Of a stretch of 64,000 bases of DNA, positions 48,098 to 55,337 are shown piece by piece. This DNA is from a virus. Made by a program: the position numbers and the translations under genes. Where the stretch lies: positions 1 through 64,000 of IMG/VR virus record IMGVR_UViG_3300047554_000629; one strand, given 5' to 3'. The stretch's first letter is position 1. Each line of letters starts with the position of its first letter. A model generated the notes under the pieces. That model saw only the letters and a program-made list of their open reading frames with translations, was not told the DNA's origin and did no database searches.

Positions 48098-49332
48098 TGG
48101 CTCAACATGGTGTTGACAACCTGGACGACCCTGATAGAGTTATCCTTGTGCTGAAAACGATTACCTATCGTCTGTACCCGTCGCGGGAGCAGGAATCTTT
48201 CCTGTTCTACTTCCTCTACATTGGCCGCAAGATTTACAACGACGCACTTGCCGAGCGCGTCCGGTTCTACAAAGACACTGGCAAAAGCCTGACTAAATTC
48301 ACGCAACAGATGGACCTGACGATACGCAGGTCAATTAGCCCGGTGCTTGCCTCTGTCCCTGTCTGGATTGAGCGAGACTCCCTGTCTAGGATAGACAAGG
48401 CATTCGCCAATTTCTTCCGCAGAGTAAATGAAGGGAGTGCCAAGCCTGGGTTCCCGCGATTCAAGTCAGCCAATCGCTGGAACAGTTTCTCAATGCCTAT
48501 CCAAGGCAGTGGCAAGAAACTGGTGCAAGGAAATAGAATCCGCGTGGCCGGGATTGAAGGAACAATGCCAAGCCGTGGCGGGCAACAAATACTTGGAAAG
48601 ATCATTGTCCAGAGAATTGTTCATCGAGCAGGCAAGTGGTTCTGCAAGTTCGTAGTTGATGACAAACTCGACCCACCGCCTATTCATCCTGTAAAGTCGG
48701 CTATCGGCGTCGATGTTGGTCTGAAATCGTTTGCAACGCTTAGCAACGGTTCAACGATTGAGAATCCACGATTCTATCGGGGACTGGAACTCAAGCGTGC
48801 CCATCGCAACGTGTCTCGTAAAATCAAAGGCAGTCGGAACCGATGGAGAGCCGTTCGTCGTCTTCAATCGGTTTATGAGAAAGTCAGAAACTTACGCCAC
48901 AATTTTACGCATCACGAGAGCAAGAGGATTGTCAATGACCACCAACTGATTGTTGTCGAAAAACTGAACATAGCTGGCATGGCCAGAAGCCGATTTGCCA
49001 AAAGTATCTTGGACGCTGCATGGGGTCGGTTCATATTTCAATTGCGTTACAAAGCTGAAAACGCTGGTTGCGCATTCGTTGAAGTTGACCCCCGTGGCAC
49101 AAGCCAAGATTGCAGCAAGTGCGGCCAGACCGTGCCAAAGAAGTTGTCGGATCGTGTCCATAAATGCTCTTGCGGTCTCGTGCTAGACCGCGACCATAAT
49201 GCGGCGTTGAACATCCTTCAGCGTGCCGTTCGATCAGCACCCGGCCCCGGTAGGTGGATCGGTAAAGCGTGTGGAGAGGCTACGAAGACTCGGCGAAACA
49301 CGAAGGCTTCAACACCATGTTGAGCCACTACC
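48093..49332 (+). mobile_element. TnpB-only mobile element with perfect 24-bp terminal inverted repeats
   Basis: The 24 bases at 48093-48116 are the exact reverse complement of 49309-49332. Within each end TCAACA...TGTTGA is itself a short hairpin. The only gene is tnpB. No tnpA belongs to it, so movement would need a transposase in trans, perhaps the neighbour's. Confidence 0.8.
48148..49323 (+). CDS. tnpB: TnpB RNA-guided nuclease, second and divergent copy
   Basis: 391 residues from GTG 48148. Active site complete: Asp189 (AIGVDVGLK), Glu271 (LIVVEKLNI), Asp349 (VLDRDHNAAL). Zinc finger Cys322, Cys325, Cys340, Cys342. It differs clearly from the TnpB at 46429-47502, so it is not a copy of that gene. 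The stop TGA lies inside the right terminal repeat. Its guide RNA would cover roughly the last 150 bases of the element. Confidence 0.85.
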   Translation: MLKTITYRLYPSREQESFLFYFLYIGRKIYNDALAERVRFYKDTGKSLTKFTQQMDLTIRRSISPVLASVPVWIERDSLSRIDKAFANFFRRVNEGSAKPGFPRFKSANRWNSFSMPIQGSGKKLVQGNRIRVAGIEGTMPSRGGQQILGKIIVQRIVHRAGKWFCKFVVDDKLDPPPIHPVKSAIGVDVGLKSFATLSNGSTIENPRFYRGLELKRAHRNVSRKIKGSRNRWRAVRRLQSVYEKVRNLRHNFTHHESKRIVNDHQLIVVEKLNIAGMARSRFAKSILDAAWGRFIFQLRYKAENAGCAFVEVDPRGTSQDCSKCGQTVPKKLSDRVHKCSCGLVLDRDHNAALNILQRAVRSAPGPGRWIGKACGEATKTRRNTKASTPC

Positions 49333-49413
49333 GAAGTGTTCTACAATAGGCGTCATTCGCATGTACGAGCGATAGGCAAGCCGAAATGCTTGAGAAGAAG
49401 AAAGGAAACAACA

Positions 49414-50028
49414 ATGGTTCGTAAAATTGGAAGAATCCAGTTCCCGGTTTTTTCTGGAATCCGCTGTTTGATGCTCCCTTATATTCAAGGAGATTCAAAA
49501 AGCGTCCCGCATGAGTATGGTCATGGATACGAATCAATACTCGACGACCTTTATGTCAGGAAAGGGGACATCGGGTTTTTGACAATTGACGAATCAATTG
49601 CTCATTCTGGATCGCCGCATCGCGGAGCGAGAGCCAAGCATGGACGGGCATTGCATACAGAGGCAGGTCGTCATCCAGACATGGTGTACGCCTGGGGTGG
49701 CGGGAATTGGGGCGGCTCCAATAGAACAACGCTGAGCAGAGATGTTAAGGTTCTCATTTCAAACAGCATCGACAAGACTTGCGCTGTTTGGGATGCAGAG
49801 CATGAAAACACTACCATTGACGGGGACATTGGGTATTTGAGTGATCGTTATCCTTACGATTCTGCGATGTTCATGATGGCCGGTGAAGTGTACGAGATCG
49901 GAATCCTGACTCCACACGAAAGCCTTCCAGTCAACCAAGACACAAGGCGGCAGTTTATTCGCATTGTGTCGTCTGGGGTGAATGGAAGAGAGCCGTATTT
50001 TACCAAGAACAGGCTTCTTGATTACTAG
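49414..50028 (+). CDS. 204-residue hypothetical protein
   Basis: Starts at ATG 49414 behind AAAGGAAAC. Contains conserved-looking His and acidic residues (VPHEYGHGYESILDDLYVRKGDIGFLTIDESIAHSGSPHRGARAKHGRALH) and VYAWGGGNWGGSNRTTL. The HEYGH does not fit HExxH. A hydrolase-like fold is possible, but no family was recognised. Confidence 0.55.
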   Translation: MVRKIGRIQFPVFSGIRCLMLPYIQGDSKSVPHEYGHGYESILDDLYVRKGDIGFLTIDESIAHSGSPHRGARAKHGRALHTEAGRHPDMVYAWGGGNWGGSNRTTLSRDVKVLISNSIDKTCAVWDAEHENTTIDGDIGYLSDRYPYDSAMFMMAGEVYEIGILTPHESLPVNQDTRRQFIRIVSSGVNGREPYFTKNRLLDY

Positions 50029-50039
50029 GTTGCCAAAGA

Positions 50040-50062
50040 AATAGGCGCAACTCGCGCCTATT
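50040..50062 (-). repeat. 23-bp palindrome family, copy 8
   Basis: AATAGGCGCAA, C, TCGCGCCTATT. On the minus strand it gives AAA TAG GCG directly behind the terminase remnant, exactly as copy 9 does behind the intact terminase. Confidence 0.9.
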
Positions 50063-50283
50063 TCCGCCTCCCCCACAGGCTGACCTTCTTTTCGTCTCTT
50101 CGGGGCGGCTCGTCTGGTATACTTGCAGGCGAGCCCCTCTGTCCCCTGCCTCCGATGCCGATCCGTGCGCCCATCGTCTGGTCTGTTCGTGATGCTCCGG
50201 TTTCTATGCCAGCTAGTGAAGCAACTCCGAAGTCGGCATGGAAGTGGGCCAGATTGAATGCGTCCATGCCGTCTGACAAGCGA
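50058..50283 (-). pseudogene. inverted remnant of the large-terminase 3' end
   Basis: The minus strand encodes DGMDAFNLAHFHADFGVASLAGIETG...TMGARIGIGGRGQRGSPAS...LWGRRK, nearly identical to the last 71 residues of the intact terminase (53259-53473). Similarity stops near 50283, upstream of which the frame is unrelated. No start or motor domain is present, so it is a dead fragment in opposite orientation to the working gene. Confidence 0.9.
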
Positions 50284-50344
50284 AAGAAACAGCACAAGTT
50301 CAAGTGCAGACGATGCCACAAAAAGGCGTTCCTAGAAGAGCCAA

Positions 50345-50881
50345 CTACTTCGGCCGAGGCTTACTGGCCGCAATCTCAGCCTTGACATTCTTATGGCGCT
50401 CTTCCAAGGCTTTGTGCTCTGGAGAGTCGTATCGGTGCATCTGCTTCTGCAGCTTCAACCAACGGCACTCTTTGTCAGGGCTTGCAAAATCTGGGAAACT
50501 CAAGCCGTCCCACTTTTCTCCCTGTTCGGCCCTGTTGACAACCTCATCATCCCAAGTCCTGTATTGCGACTTCAGCTTTTCTTTGTCCCTGGCAATCGTT
50601 GTTGCCGGATCATGCAGCGTAGAAACAACGTAGTATGTCACGATCTTCGTGAGGCCGCCTGAACGCTTCTCGGCAACGAACACGCCGCCAGTCGGCTTGT
50701 GATACCTGTGCTCGATGTCGCTTCGGTTGTTCTTCTGAGACGGGACCATGTTCTTGTCAAGTTTTGACGACTCAAGATATGCCGAGATGATTTCTTTGGC
50801 GTCTTCGTTTACAAAAGACGCGGCCCTCTCGACCCATCGATCATACGCATGGTTGCTTACACTGATTTTTGAACGGTCCAC
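50345..50881 (-). CDS. 178-residue hypothetical protein
   Basis: ISVSNHAYDRWVERAASFVNEDAKEIISAYLESSKL at the N-terminus, then HRYHKPTGGVFVAEKRSGGLTKIVTYYVVSTL, an RNase-toxin-like strand arrangement seen in some small nuclease folds, and a charged coiled-coil end. The similarity is too weak to name a family. It ends next to the terminase remnant. Confidence 0.6.
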   Translation of the reverse strand: MDRSKISVSNHAYDRWVERAASFVNEDAKEIISAYLESSKLDKNMVPSQKNNRSDIEHRYHKPTGGVFVAEKRSGGLTKIVTYYVVSTLHDPATTIARDKEKLKSQYRTWDDEVVNRAEQGEKWDGLSFPDFASPDKECRWLKLQKQMHRYDSPEHKALEERHKNVKAEIAASKPRPK

Positions 50882-50891
50882 AACATCCCCT

Positions 50892-50920
50892 TAAAAAGAA
50901 TCGCCCCTGCAAGCAGGGGC
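50892..50920 (-). terminator. intrinsic terminator, minus strand
   Basis: GCCCCTGC and GCAGGGGC separated by two bases (50903-50920), followed on the minus strand by GATTCTTTTT. It ends the gene at 50928-51263. Confidence 0.8.
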
Positions 50921-50927
50921 ATAAAGG

Positions 50928-51263
50928 TCACACCAGTTCCAGAATCCTTCGCGCCTGTTCACGCCCCATCTCGTTGACCGCACTCTTCATGGCCGCAACG
51001 TGACCGGCGTAGTCGATTGGCCTCGGCGGATCAATTGGCCCGGTGGTATACGAAGTCACAAGGCGGAACGACTTCTTGGCTCCGTCTTGTTTTGGCTTCC
51101 CATTCTTGATGATCGACTTGTACGTTGACACCTGAGCCAACGTGGCCTCGACACCGCTCTTGGAGCAGTATTCGACGATCTTCTGATTGTCCGTGATGCC
51201 GTCCTTGATCGCTTGCCGAACCATCCCCATCCGAGACGGCTTCTTCTCTTTTGCCTTTGACAT
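50928..51263 (-). CDS. 111-residue putative DNA-binding protein
   Basis: Basic start (MSKAKEKKPSRMGMVRQAIKDG) then ITDNQKIVEYCSKSGVEATLAQVSTYKSIIKNG, which has the spacing of a winged or three-helix HTH. Ends in an amphipathic helix. Monocistronic with its own terminator. DNA binding is inferred. Confidence 0.55.
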   Translation of the reverse strand: MSKAKEKKPSRMGMVRQAIKDGITDNQKIVEYCSKSGVEATLAQVSTYKSIIKNGKPKQDGAKKSFRLVTSYTTGPIDPPRPIDYAGHVAAMKSAVNEMGREQARRILELV

Positions 51264-51337
51264 GCATACCTCTTGTTAGAAACGGGACCAAACACCATTA
51301 TCATGATACTGGATGTGACACGCCGCGTCTATAACTC

Positions 51338-51372
51338 AACCGGGTAGCCCAACGGAAGAGGCAGCGTCGGCC
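51338..51372 (+). ncRNA. unpaired tRNA 5'-half-like segment
   Basis: AACCGGG, TA, then a D arm GCC-loop-GGC with the AACGGAAGA loop, as in genuine tRNAs. No matching 3' half (acceptor CCCGGTT plus T arm) lies on either side within the locus. It may be a decayed tRNA or part of the leader of the permuted locus; GTCGGCCT recurs at 51367 and 51425. Confidence 0.4.
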
Positions 51373-51410
51373 TATCAGACTATCACAGGAGACTTGTAAC
51401 GTCGTGCCAA

Positions 51411-51557
51411 GGTCATGATCGTTTGTCGGCCTTAATGCCCTGAGATGCAGGTTCGATTCCAGCTCCCCCAGCTTATCCACAACCCTACTGGGGGATCGTC
51501 TAACGGAAAGACATCAGGCTTAACGATTGAGGGCCACAAGTGGATAAGAGCATGACC
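51411..51557 (+). ncRNA. circularly permuted tRNA-like gene
   Basis: The 3' half (51439-51470: CCTGA, T arm GCAGG-TTCGATT-CCAGC with one A-A mismatch, acceptor TCCCCCA) lies upstream of the 5' half (51489-51518: acceptor TGGGGGA, D arm GTCT-AACGGAA-AGAC, anticodon strand TCAGG), joined by an 18-base linker. Acceptor pairs 7/7, anticodon stem 5/5. Flanks also pair: TTAA with TTAA (51432, 51520), ATCG with CGAT, and GGTCATG (51411) with CATGACC (51551). The anticodon depends on the junction and cannot be read. The body most resembles tRNA-Gln. Confidence 0.65.
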
Positions 51558-51596
51558 AACCTGAAAAGGCGCATCCCATCTTGAGTGATGGACTCG

Positions 51597-51629
51597 GACC
51601 CGGCAGACGGCTACTCTGTCGGGTCTTTT
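51597..51629 (+). terminator. intrinsic terminator of the RNA locus
   Basis: GACCCGGCAGA and TCTGTCGGGTC pair over 11 positions (one G-T), followed by TTTT. It lies 38 bases before the terminase start and ends a plus-strand RNA transcript. Confidence 0.8.
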
Positions 51630-51667
51630 CTATTGACACATCCAGGCGTCATGCGTAGCCTGCTTGC

Positions 51668-53473
51668 ATGTTAAGTGCCTCCGAACTCGCCGAACTTGAA
51701 GCCTATCTCCCGCACGCCAATGAAGATGAACGTCGGAAGATCAACGAGTATCTAGTCTCCATCCGCAAGGTGGAGAACAACTTCCCTTGGGCCGCATACC
51801 GATACGATCCAATCGGCTATGCGTACAACGTCCTTGGCCTCACGTTCCTTTCCGACGATCAGAAGATTGCACTGCGAGCGGCTGTAACGCCTCCGTACCG
51901 AGTGCAAATTGACGCCGGAAACGCTGTTGGCAAAAGCCTAACCTGCGCCGTCTTGGCCTCATGGTTCTACGACTCATATGACCCAGGCTGCGTTTTCACT
52001 ACGGCCCCGACGCACGATCACGTTGTCCGCGTGCTCTGGGCGCAAATACGCTCGCTTAGGTCCAATGCCAAGATGAAGCTACCGATGGACTTCATCGGGC
52101 CAGCTGCACCTGAGATGCGATCATCGGAATATCACTTTGCAAAAGGCCTGACCGCCTCGAAAGGAGAGGCGCTCAAAGGTTCTCACTTGCAGAATATGTG
52201 CTTCATATTCGACGAGTCTGAAGCATTGCCGGTGATGTACTGGGAATCTGTTCGCACGATGTTTAAGCCGCAGCCGGGTATGCTGTGGCTATCCGTGGGC
52301 AACCCGACAACCACCAGCAGCGCTGCATTCCTTGAGTCCACTCGCACGGATGAGAACAAGAAGCCGTTCTGGCGCAACCTGCGCATGAGTGTGCTCAATC
52401 ACCCAAACATCATAGCTGGTCTCCAAGGGCTTCCGCCGCCAATCCCAAACGCCGTCGATGTCGGCATGGTGGATGACTGGGTGCGACGACTATGCACGCC
52501 TCTCGATGAAAAAGAAGAAAAAAAAGCCACTGACTTCCAGTGGCGAGGAAGATGGTATCGGCCAAGCGGTGAAGCCGAGACGGTCATTCTCGGCTGTCGC
52601 CCGTCAACAGGAGCATCCGGCGTTTGGTCAGACTCGCTCTGGGAAGCCTGTTGCCATCTCGATTTGCCGTTCCCAATCGATCAACCACCCGAACTTGGCT
52701 GTGACGTGGCCAGAGTCCTTGGTGGCGATGATTGCGACATTCACGCACAATGGGGCGGCAACTCTCTCGCCCATGACTCTGCCAATGGCCGCTCTATACC
52801 AGCTACCATCGCTCGTCTCAAAGAGATGGCCGAAGAAGTATGCGAGTTTGCCAACGCCAAGAGAAAGGAACTTGTGGCCACTGGCAAATACTCACCCGAA
52901 GAACTCTCCAGGGCTCAAATCCACAAGCCGTGGGTTCCCAAAGAAATACCTGTCAAGATCGACGATTGCGGCATCGGCAACGTCATCACCGACTTTGCAG
53001 ACGGCTGGAACTTCATCCCAGTCAACCCAGGCTGGGCTGCAAAGCAAGACCTACGTTATCCCAACGTCCGAAGCGAGCTGTGGTTTGAGACCCAGGAGAA
53101 GGCCATACTGTTCGGCCTCAGCATGAAGCACCTGTCTGAAGATGATCAGCAGATGCTGCGTATCCAATCCTTTGCGCCAAAGTGGGAGTTGGATGCTAGA
53201 CGCCGACGAGTTGTTGAGAGCAAAGAGGACACAAAGAAACGACTTGGCCGCTCGCCAGACGGCATGGACGCATTCAATCTTGCCCACTTCCATGCCAACT
53301 TTGGCGTGGCCTCATTGGCAGGCATCGAAACCGGAGTATCACGAACAGACCAGACGATGGGCGCACGAATCGGCATCGGCGGCAGGGGACAGAGGGGCTC
53401 GCCTGCGAGTGTTCCAGACGAGCCGCCTAGAAGAGACGAGAACAAAGTTACTCTGTGGGGGAGGCGGAAATAG
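51668..53473 (+). CDS. terminase large subunit
   Basis: 601 residues. The ATPase has Walker A GNAVGKS (84-90) and Walker B CFIFDESE (178-185), followed by a coupling-type strand LWLSVGNPT. The RNase H-like nuclease has Asp346 (GCDVARVLGGDD), Asp432 (KIDDCGIG) and Asp534 (DGMDAF). It drives DNA into the prohead and cuts the genome. The stop TAG is the TAG of palindrome copy 9. The small subunit lies 8 kb away on the other strand, which is unusual. Confidence 0.92.
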   Translation: MLSASELAELEAYLPHANEDERRKINEYLVSIRKVENNFPWAAYRYDPIGYAYNVLGLTFLSDDQKIALRAAVTPPYRVQIDAGNAVGKSLTCAVLASWFYDSYDPGCVFTTAPTHDHVVRVLWAQIRSLRSNAKMKLPMDFIGPAAPEMRSSEYHFAKGLTASKGEALKGSHLQNMCFIFDESEALPVMYWESVRTMFKPQPGMLWLSVGNPTTTSSAAFLESTRTDENKKPFWRNLRMSVLNHPNIIAGLQGLPPPIPNAVDVGMVDDWVRRLCTPLDEKEEKKATDFQWRGRWYRPSGEAETVILGCRPSTGASGVWSDSLWEACCHLDLPFPIDQPPELGCDVARVLGGDDCDIHAQWGGNSLAHDSANGRSIPATIARLKEMAEEVCEFANAKRKELVATGKYSPEELSRAQIHKPWVPKEIPVKIDDCGIGNVITDFADGWNFIPVNPGWAAKQDLRYPNVRSELWFETQEKAILFGLSMKHLSEDDQQMLRIQSFAPKWELDARRRRVVESKEDTKKRLGRSPDGMDAFNLAHFHANFGVASLAGIETGVSRTDQTMGARIGIGGRGQRGSPASVPDEPPRRDENKVTLWGRRK

Positions 53474-54122
53474 GCGCGAGTTGCGCCGATTTCTTCTTAT
53501 CAAGCATCTCAGTCAAATGCTTCCGAATGGCCGAATTTTGGTCATCGCATTGCTTATTGTAATCGAACAAGTCTTCGGGACTGTTGAAGAACATCCTGCC
53601 TACCAGTCGTTGGTCTTCTACGCGGAATCTGTCGTCTTTGTCAATGAAGCAGAACTCTTTCTCTGATGAAGCCACCAGCCTGAACTGGTTCCCATCGCTA
53701 TCAAACACCGTCATGTTCACGCCAAACACGCAACCAGGATGCTCAGGGTCAGGAAACTTTTCACGAGCGTCTCGAATGTCTTTTGCCGACAGGCAGACCT
53801 CGGTATTGTGATAAACAAGCACAATCGTCTTCAGTTTGCCCCAGTCCAAGACGGCCTTGTACCGTATCGATTCATAGTCTTCGCCGAAGCCCGTGTACGT
53901 AAAGCCATAAGCGGCCCCGACGCAGTTGTCGTCATAGAAGACAATCTCGCCGGAGAACGGAACCTGATCGCCGTCAAGCGACAGGCCACGCTCCATTTCA
54001 ATCCAATATGTCTCAAGATGGCAACCAAGGCTCTTCGTCTGGTACTGATGGCGCGCATCCTTGATGAAGTTCGCCTTCTTCGGCAGCGGCGCAGTGCAGA
54101 TGATCGTGTCATACATTCCCAT
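53448..54122 (-). CDS. phage protein, MGMYDTI type
   Basis: 224 residues. AGGAGG precedes ATG 54122. The start MGMYDTIICTAPLPKKANFIKDARHQYQTKSLGCHLETYWI follows the widespread 'MGMYDxI...C...FQTKxL' phage pattern, whose role is unknown. The last 18 residues are encoded across palindrome copy 9 (SAQLAPI) and the antisense end of the terminase gene, with which it overlaps by 26 bases. Confidence 0.7.
   Translation of the reverse strand: MGMYDTIICTAPLPKKANFIKDARHQYQTKSLGCHLETYWIEMERGLSLDGDQVPFSGEIVFYDDNCVGAAYGFTYTGFGEDYESIRYKAVLDWGKLKTIVLVYHNTEVCLSAKDIRDAREKFPDPEHPGCVFGVNMTVFDSDGNQFRLVASSEKEFCFIDKDDRFRVEDQRLVGRMFFNSPEDLFDYNKQCDDQNSAIRKHLTEMLDKKKSAQLAPISASPTE
53469..53491. repeat. 23-bp palindrome family, copy 9, shared by two convergent genes
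   Basis: AATAGGCGCGA, G, TTGCGCCGATT. Read on plus it gives the terminase stop (AAA TAG); read on minus it gives TCG GCG CAA CTC GCG CCT ATT, SAQLAPI, in frame in the convergent gene. The asymmetry of the two arms matches the two uses. Confidence 0.9.
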
Positions 54123-54444
54123 TCTTGGCCTCCTGTTCTTCAATCAAAGCCACAGCTTTCTTCAGGCAGTCAAGGCAAATGTCTGGTATTGTGTTGGTGG
54201 GGTCCATTGCTTCGCCAATTTCGACTGCGTACAACGGCGTGCATCCGCACTCATCGCATAAAACCTCAGTCCATGCTTTGTTCCCGATAACACAGTCAAT
54301 CGCATCGGGATCAAGATTGTCTCCTACTGGCTTGAGCGATTCCAGTTTTTGCAATTTATCCTGGAAATGCGAGGCTGAGCGGAATTGATTGCGCCATCTT
54401 TGGGCAGCAGTGTTTGCCAGAATTTGCCGCGTAATCAGTCTCAT
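54109..54444 (-). CDS. 111-residue zinc-binding protein
   Basis: CDECGC and CLDCLKK (about 72-103) flank an acidic loop, forming a likely zinc site. N-terminal half is basic and helical (MRLITRQILANTAAQRWRNQF). GAGAGGAAATGAC precedes the ATG. Overlaps the next gene by 14 bases. Confidence 0.6.
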   Translation of the reverse strand: MRLITRQILANTAAQRWRNQFRSASHFQDKLQKLESLKPVGDNLDPDAIDCVIGNKAWTEVLCDECGCTPLYAVEIGEAMDPTNTIPDICLDCLKKAVALIEEQEAKNGNV

Positions 54445-54445
54445 G

Positions 54446-54985
54446 TCATTTCCTCTCGTTTTGCTCTTGAGCGTAGTTGTCGTCCTGGCCCTGTCGTTGT
54501 TCCAGTGCCGCCACGCGGTCCTGAAGCTGCTGGACAAGCATCTTCACTTTACGGATGCTGCCTGGTCCTCCGTCTGAGTATGTGCCTTCGACGGTCAACG
54601 GTATTGCAGCAGCAATCCCATTAACGGAATTAACCGGCATCCAGTTCGCACTGAAGTCTTCAAGCCCCATGAAGCTCAGTTCTCCCGTCCTGTCAATCAC
54701 ATACTCGACTTCTTTGAAAATCTTTTTGACTGTTGCCAATGTGGCCAAAGGGCCGTACCTGTTGACGTACCGCCCGCCGACGACAACCTCGTCCGGTTCT
54801 GGCGGCGCGTCGGACTTGAGGGTCATCTCTTTGATTGTTTTTACGCTGAATGGCACTAGGCTTCCGCCGTGTCCAATTGTTTTCATCACCGCAACCGGCG
54901 TGCCATCTTCATAGCTATCGAGATGGACGACAAGCCGATCAACTCGGCTATCCGACCACACTTGCCCTACTTTCACTTCGGTCAT
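54446..54985 (-). CDS. 179-residue protein with SH3-like N-terminus and coiled-coil end
   Basis: VKVGQVWSDSRVDRLVVHLDSYEDGTPVAVMKTIG and VGGRYVNRYGPLATLATVKKIFKEVEYVIDRTGELSFMGLEDFSANWMPV each look like a small beta barrel of the 'GxxWxD...' kind found in phage proteins. The C-terminus is a coiled coil (IRKVKMLVQQLQDRVAALEQRQGQ). Role unknown. ATGA overlap with the upstream gene. Confidence 0.6.
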   Translation of the reverse strand: MTEVKVGQVWSDSRVDRLVVHLDSYEDGTPVAVMKTIGHGGSLVPFSVKTIKEMTLKSDAPPEPDEVVVGGRYVNRYGPLATLATVKKIFKEVEYVIDRTGELSFMGLEDFSANWMPVNSVNGIAAAIPLTVEGTYSDGGPGSIRKVKMLVQQLQDRVAALEQRQGQDDNYAQEQNERK

Positions 54986-55227
54986 GGCTCGCTCCTTTTT
55001 TCGTCTGCGCAAATTGAAACCGCCATTACAGCCGACCCAAACAAAATCGCAAAAAGCAGTATCCCAGCTACAATGCCCATTATCGACCAGGGATTCCCTG
55101 TTGTGTTTCCGCCTCCAATTCTAACCCACTCTGGCCCGTTTATATGCACATACTGGCACACCAGAACAACAGACACAGACGCCAAAGCCCAGGCGATGAT
55201 GGTGAACACTAAACGAAGCGTCTTCAT
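54982..55227 (-). CDS. 81-residue two-helix membrane protein
   Basis: Membrane segments at about 5-27 and 48-71 with a glycine-rich connecting loop (VRIGGGNTTGNPW) and a charged end. Holin-like size, but no lysis genes are adjacent. ATGA overlaps on both sides. Confidence 0.6.
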   Translation of the reverse strand: MKTLRLVFTIIAWALASVSVVLVCQYVHINGPEWVRIGGGNTTGNPWSIMGIVAGILLFAILFGSAVMAVSICADEKRSEP

Positions 55228-55331
55228 GACTGCCCGCCTTTCAGTTCTTGGAGGGCCACTTCGAGCCAGATGATCATGATTTTCCGTAGGTCATCCCAGG
55301 TAATTGCCGACAAGCGATCTCTGTCGATCAT
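55224..55331 (-). CDS. 35-residue hypothetical protein
   Basis: MIDRDRLSAITWDDLRKIMIIWLEVALQELKGGQS, one amphipathic helix. Its stop overlaps the next ATG, which supports translation. Confidence 0.5.
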   Translation of the reverse strand: MIDRDRLSAITWDDLRKIMIIWLEVALQELKGGQS

Positions 55332-55337
55332 TGATCT

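Noticed and set aside
46510-48147. A very long plus-strand open frame (about 546 codons) running into the second TnpB
   Set aside because: It is the antisense of the intact tnpB and tnpA genes, encodes no recognisable domain before the TnpB start, and has no ribosome site. The real start is GTG 48148.
49343-49365. An eleventh palindrome copy starting AATAGGCG after the TnpB-only element
   Set aside because: Only the left eight bases and a few scattered positions agree, and the right arm does not pair.
51489-51518. Stop-suppressor tRNA reading TAA
   Set aside because: TTAA lies at the anticodon on both halves, so TTA could be read at positions 34-36 under one joining, but other joinings give TAA, TAT or AAT. 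Genes here use all three stops normally, so recoding is not supported.
51411-51629. Permuted tmRNA
   Set aside because: The D arm is that of an ordinary tRNA, no tag reading frame or pseudoknot series is visible, and the locus is too short.
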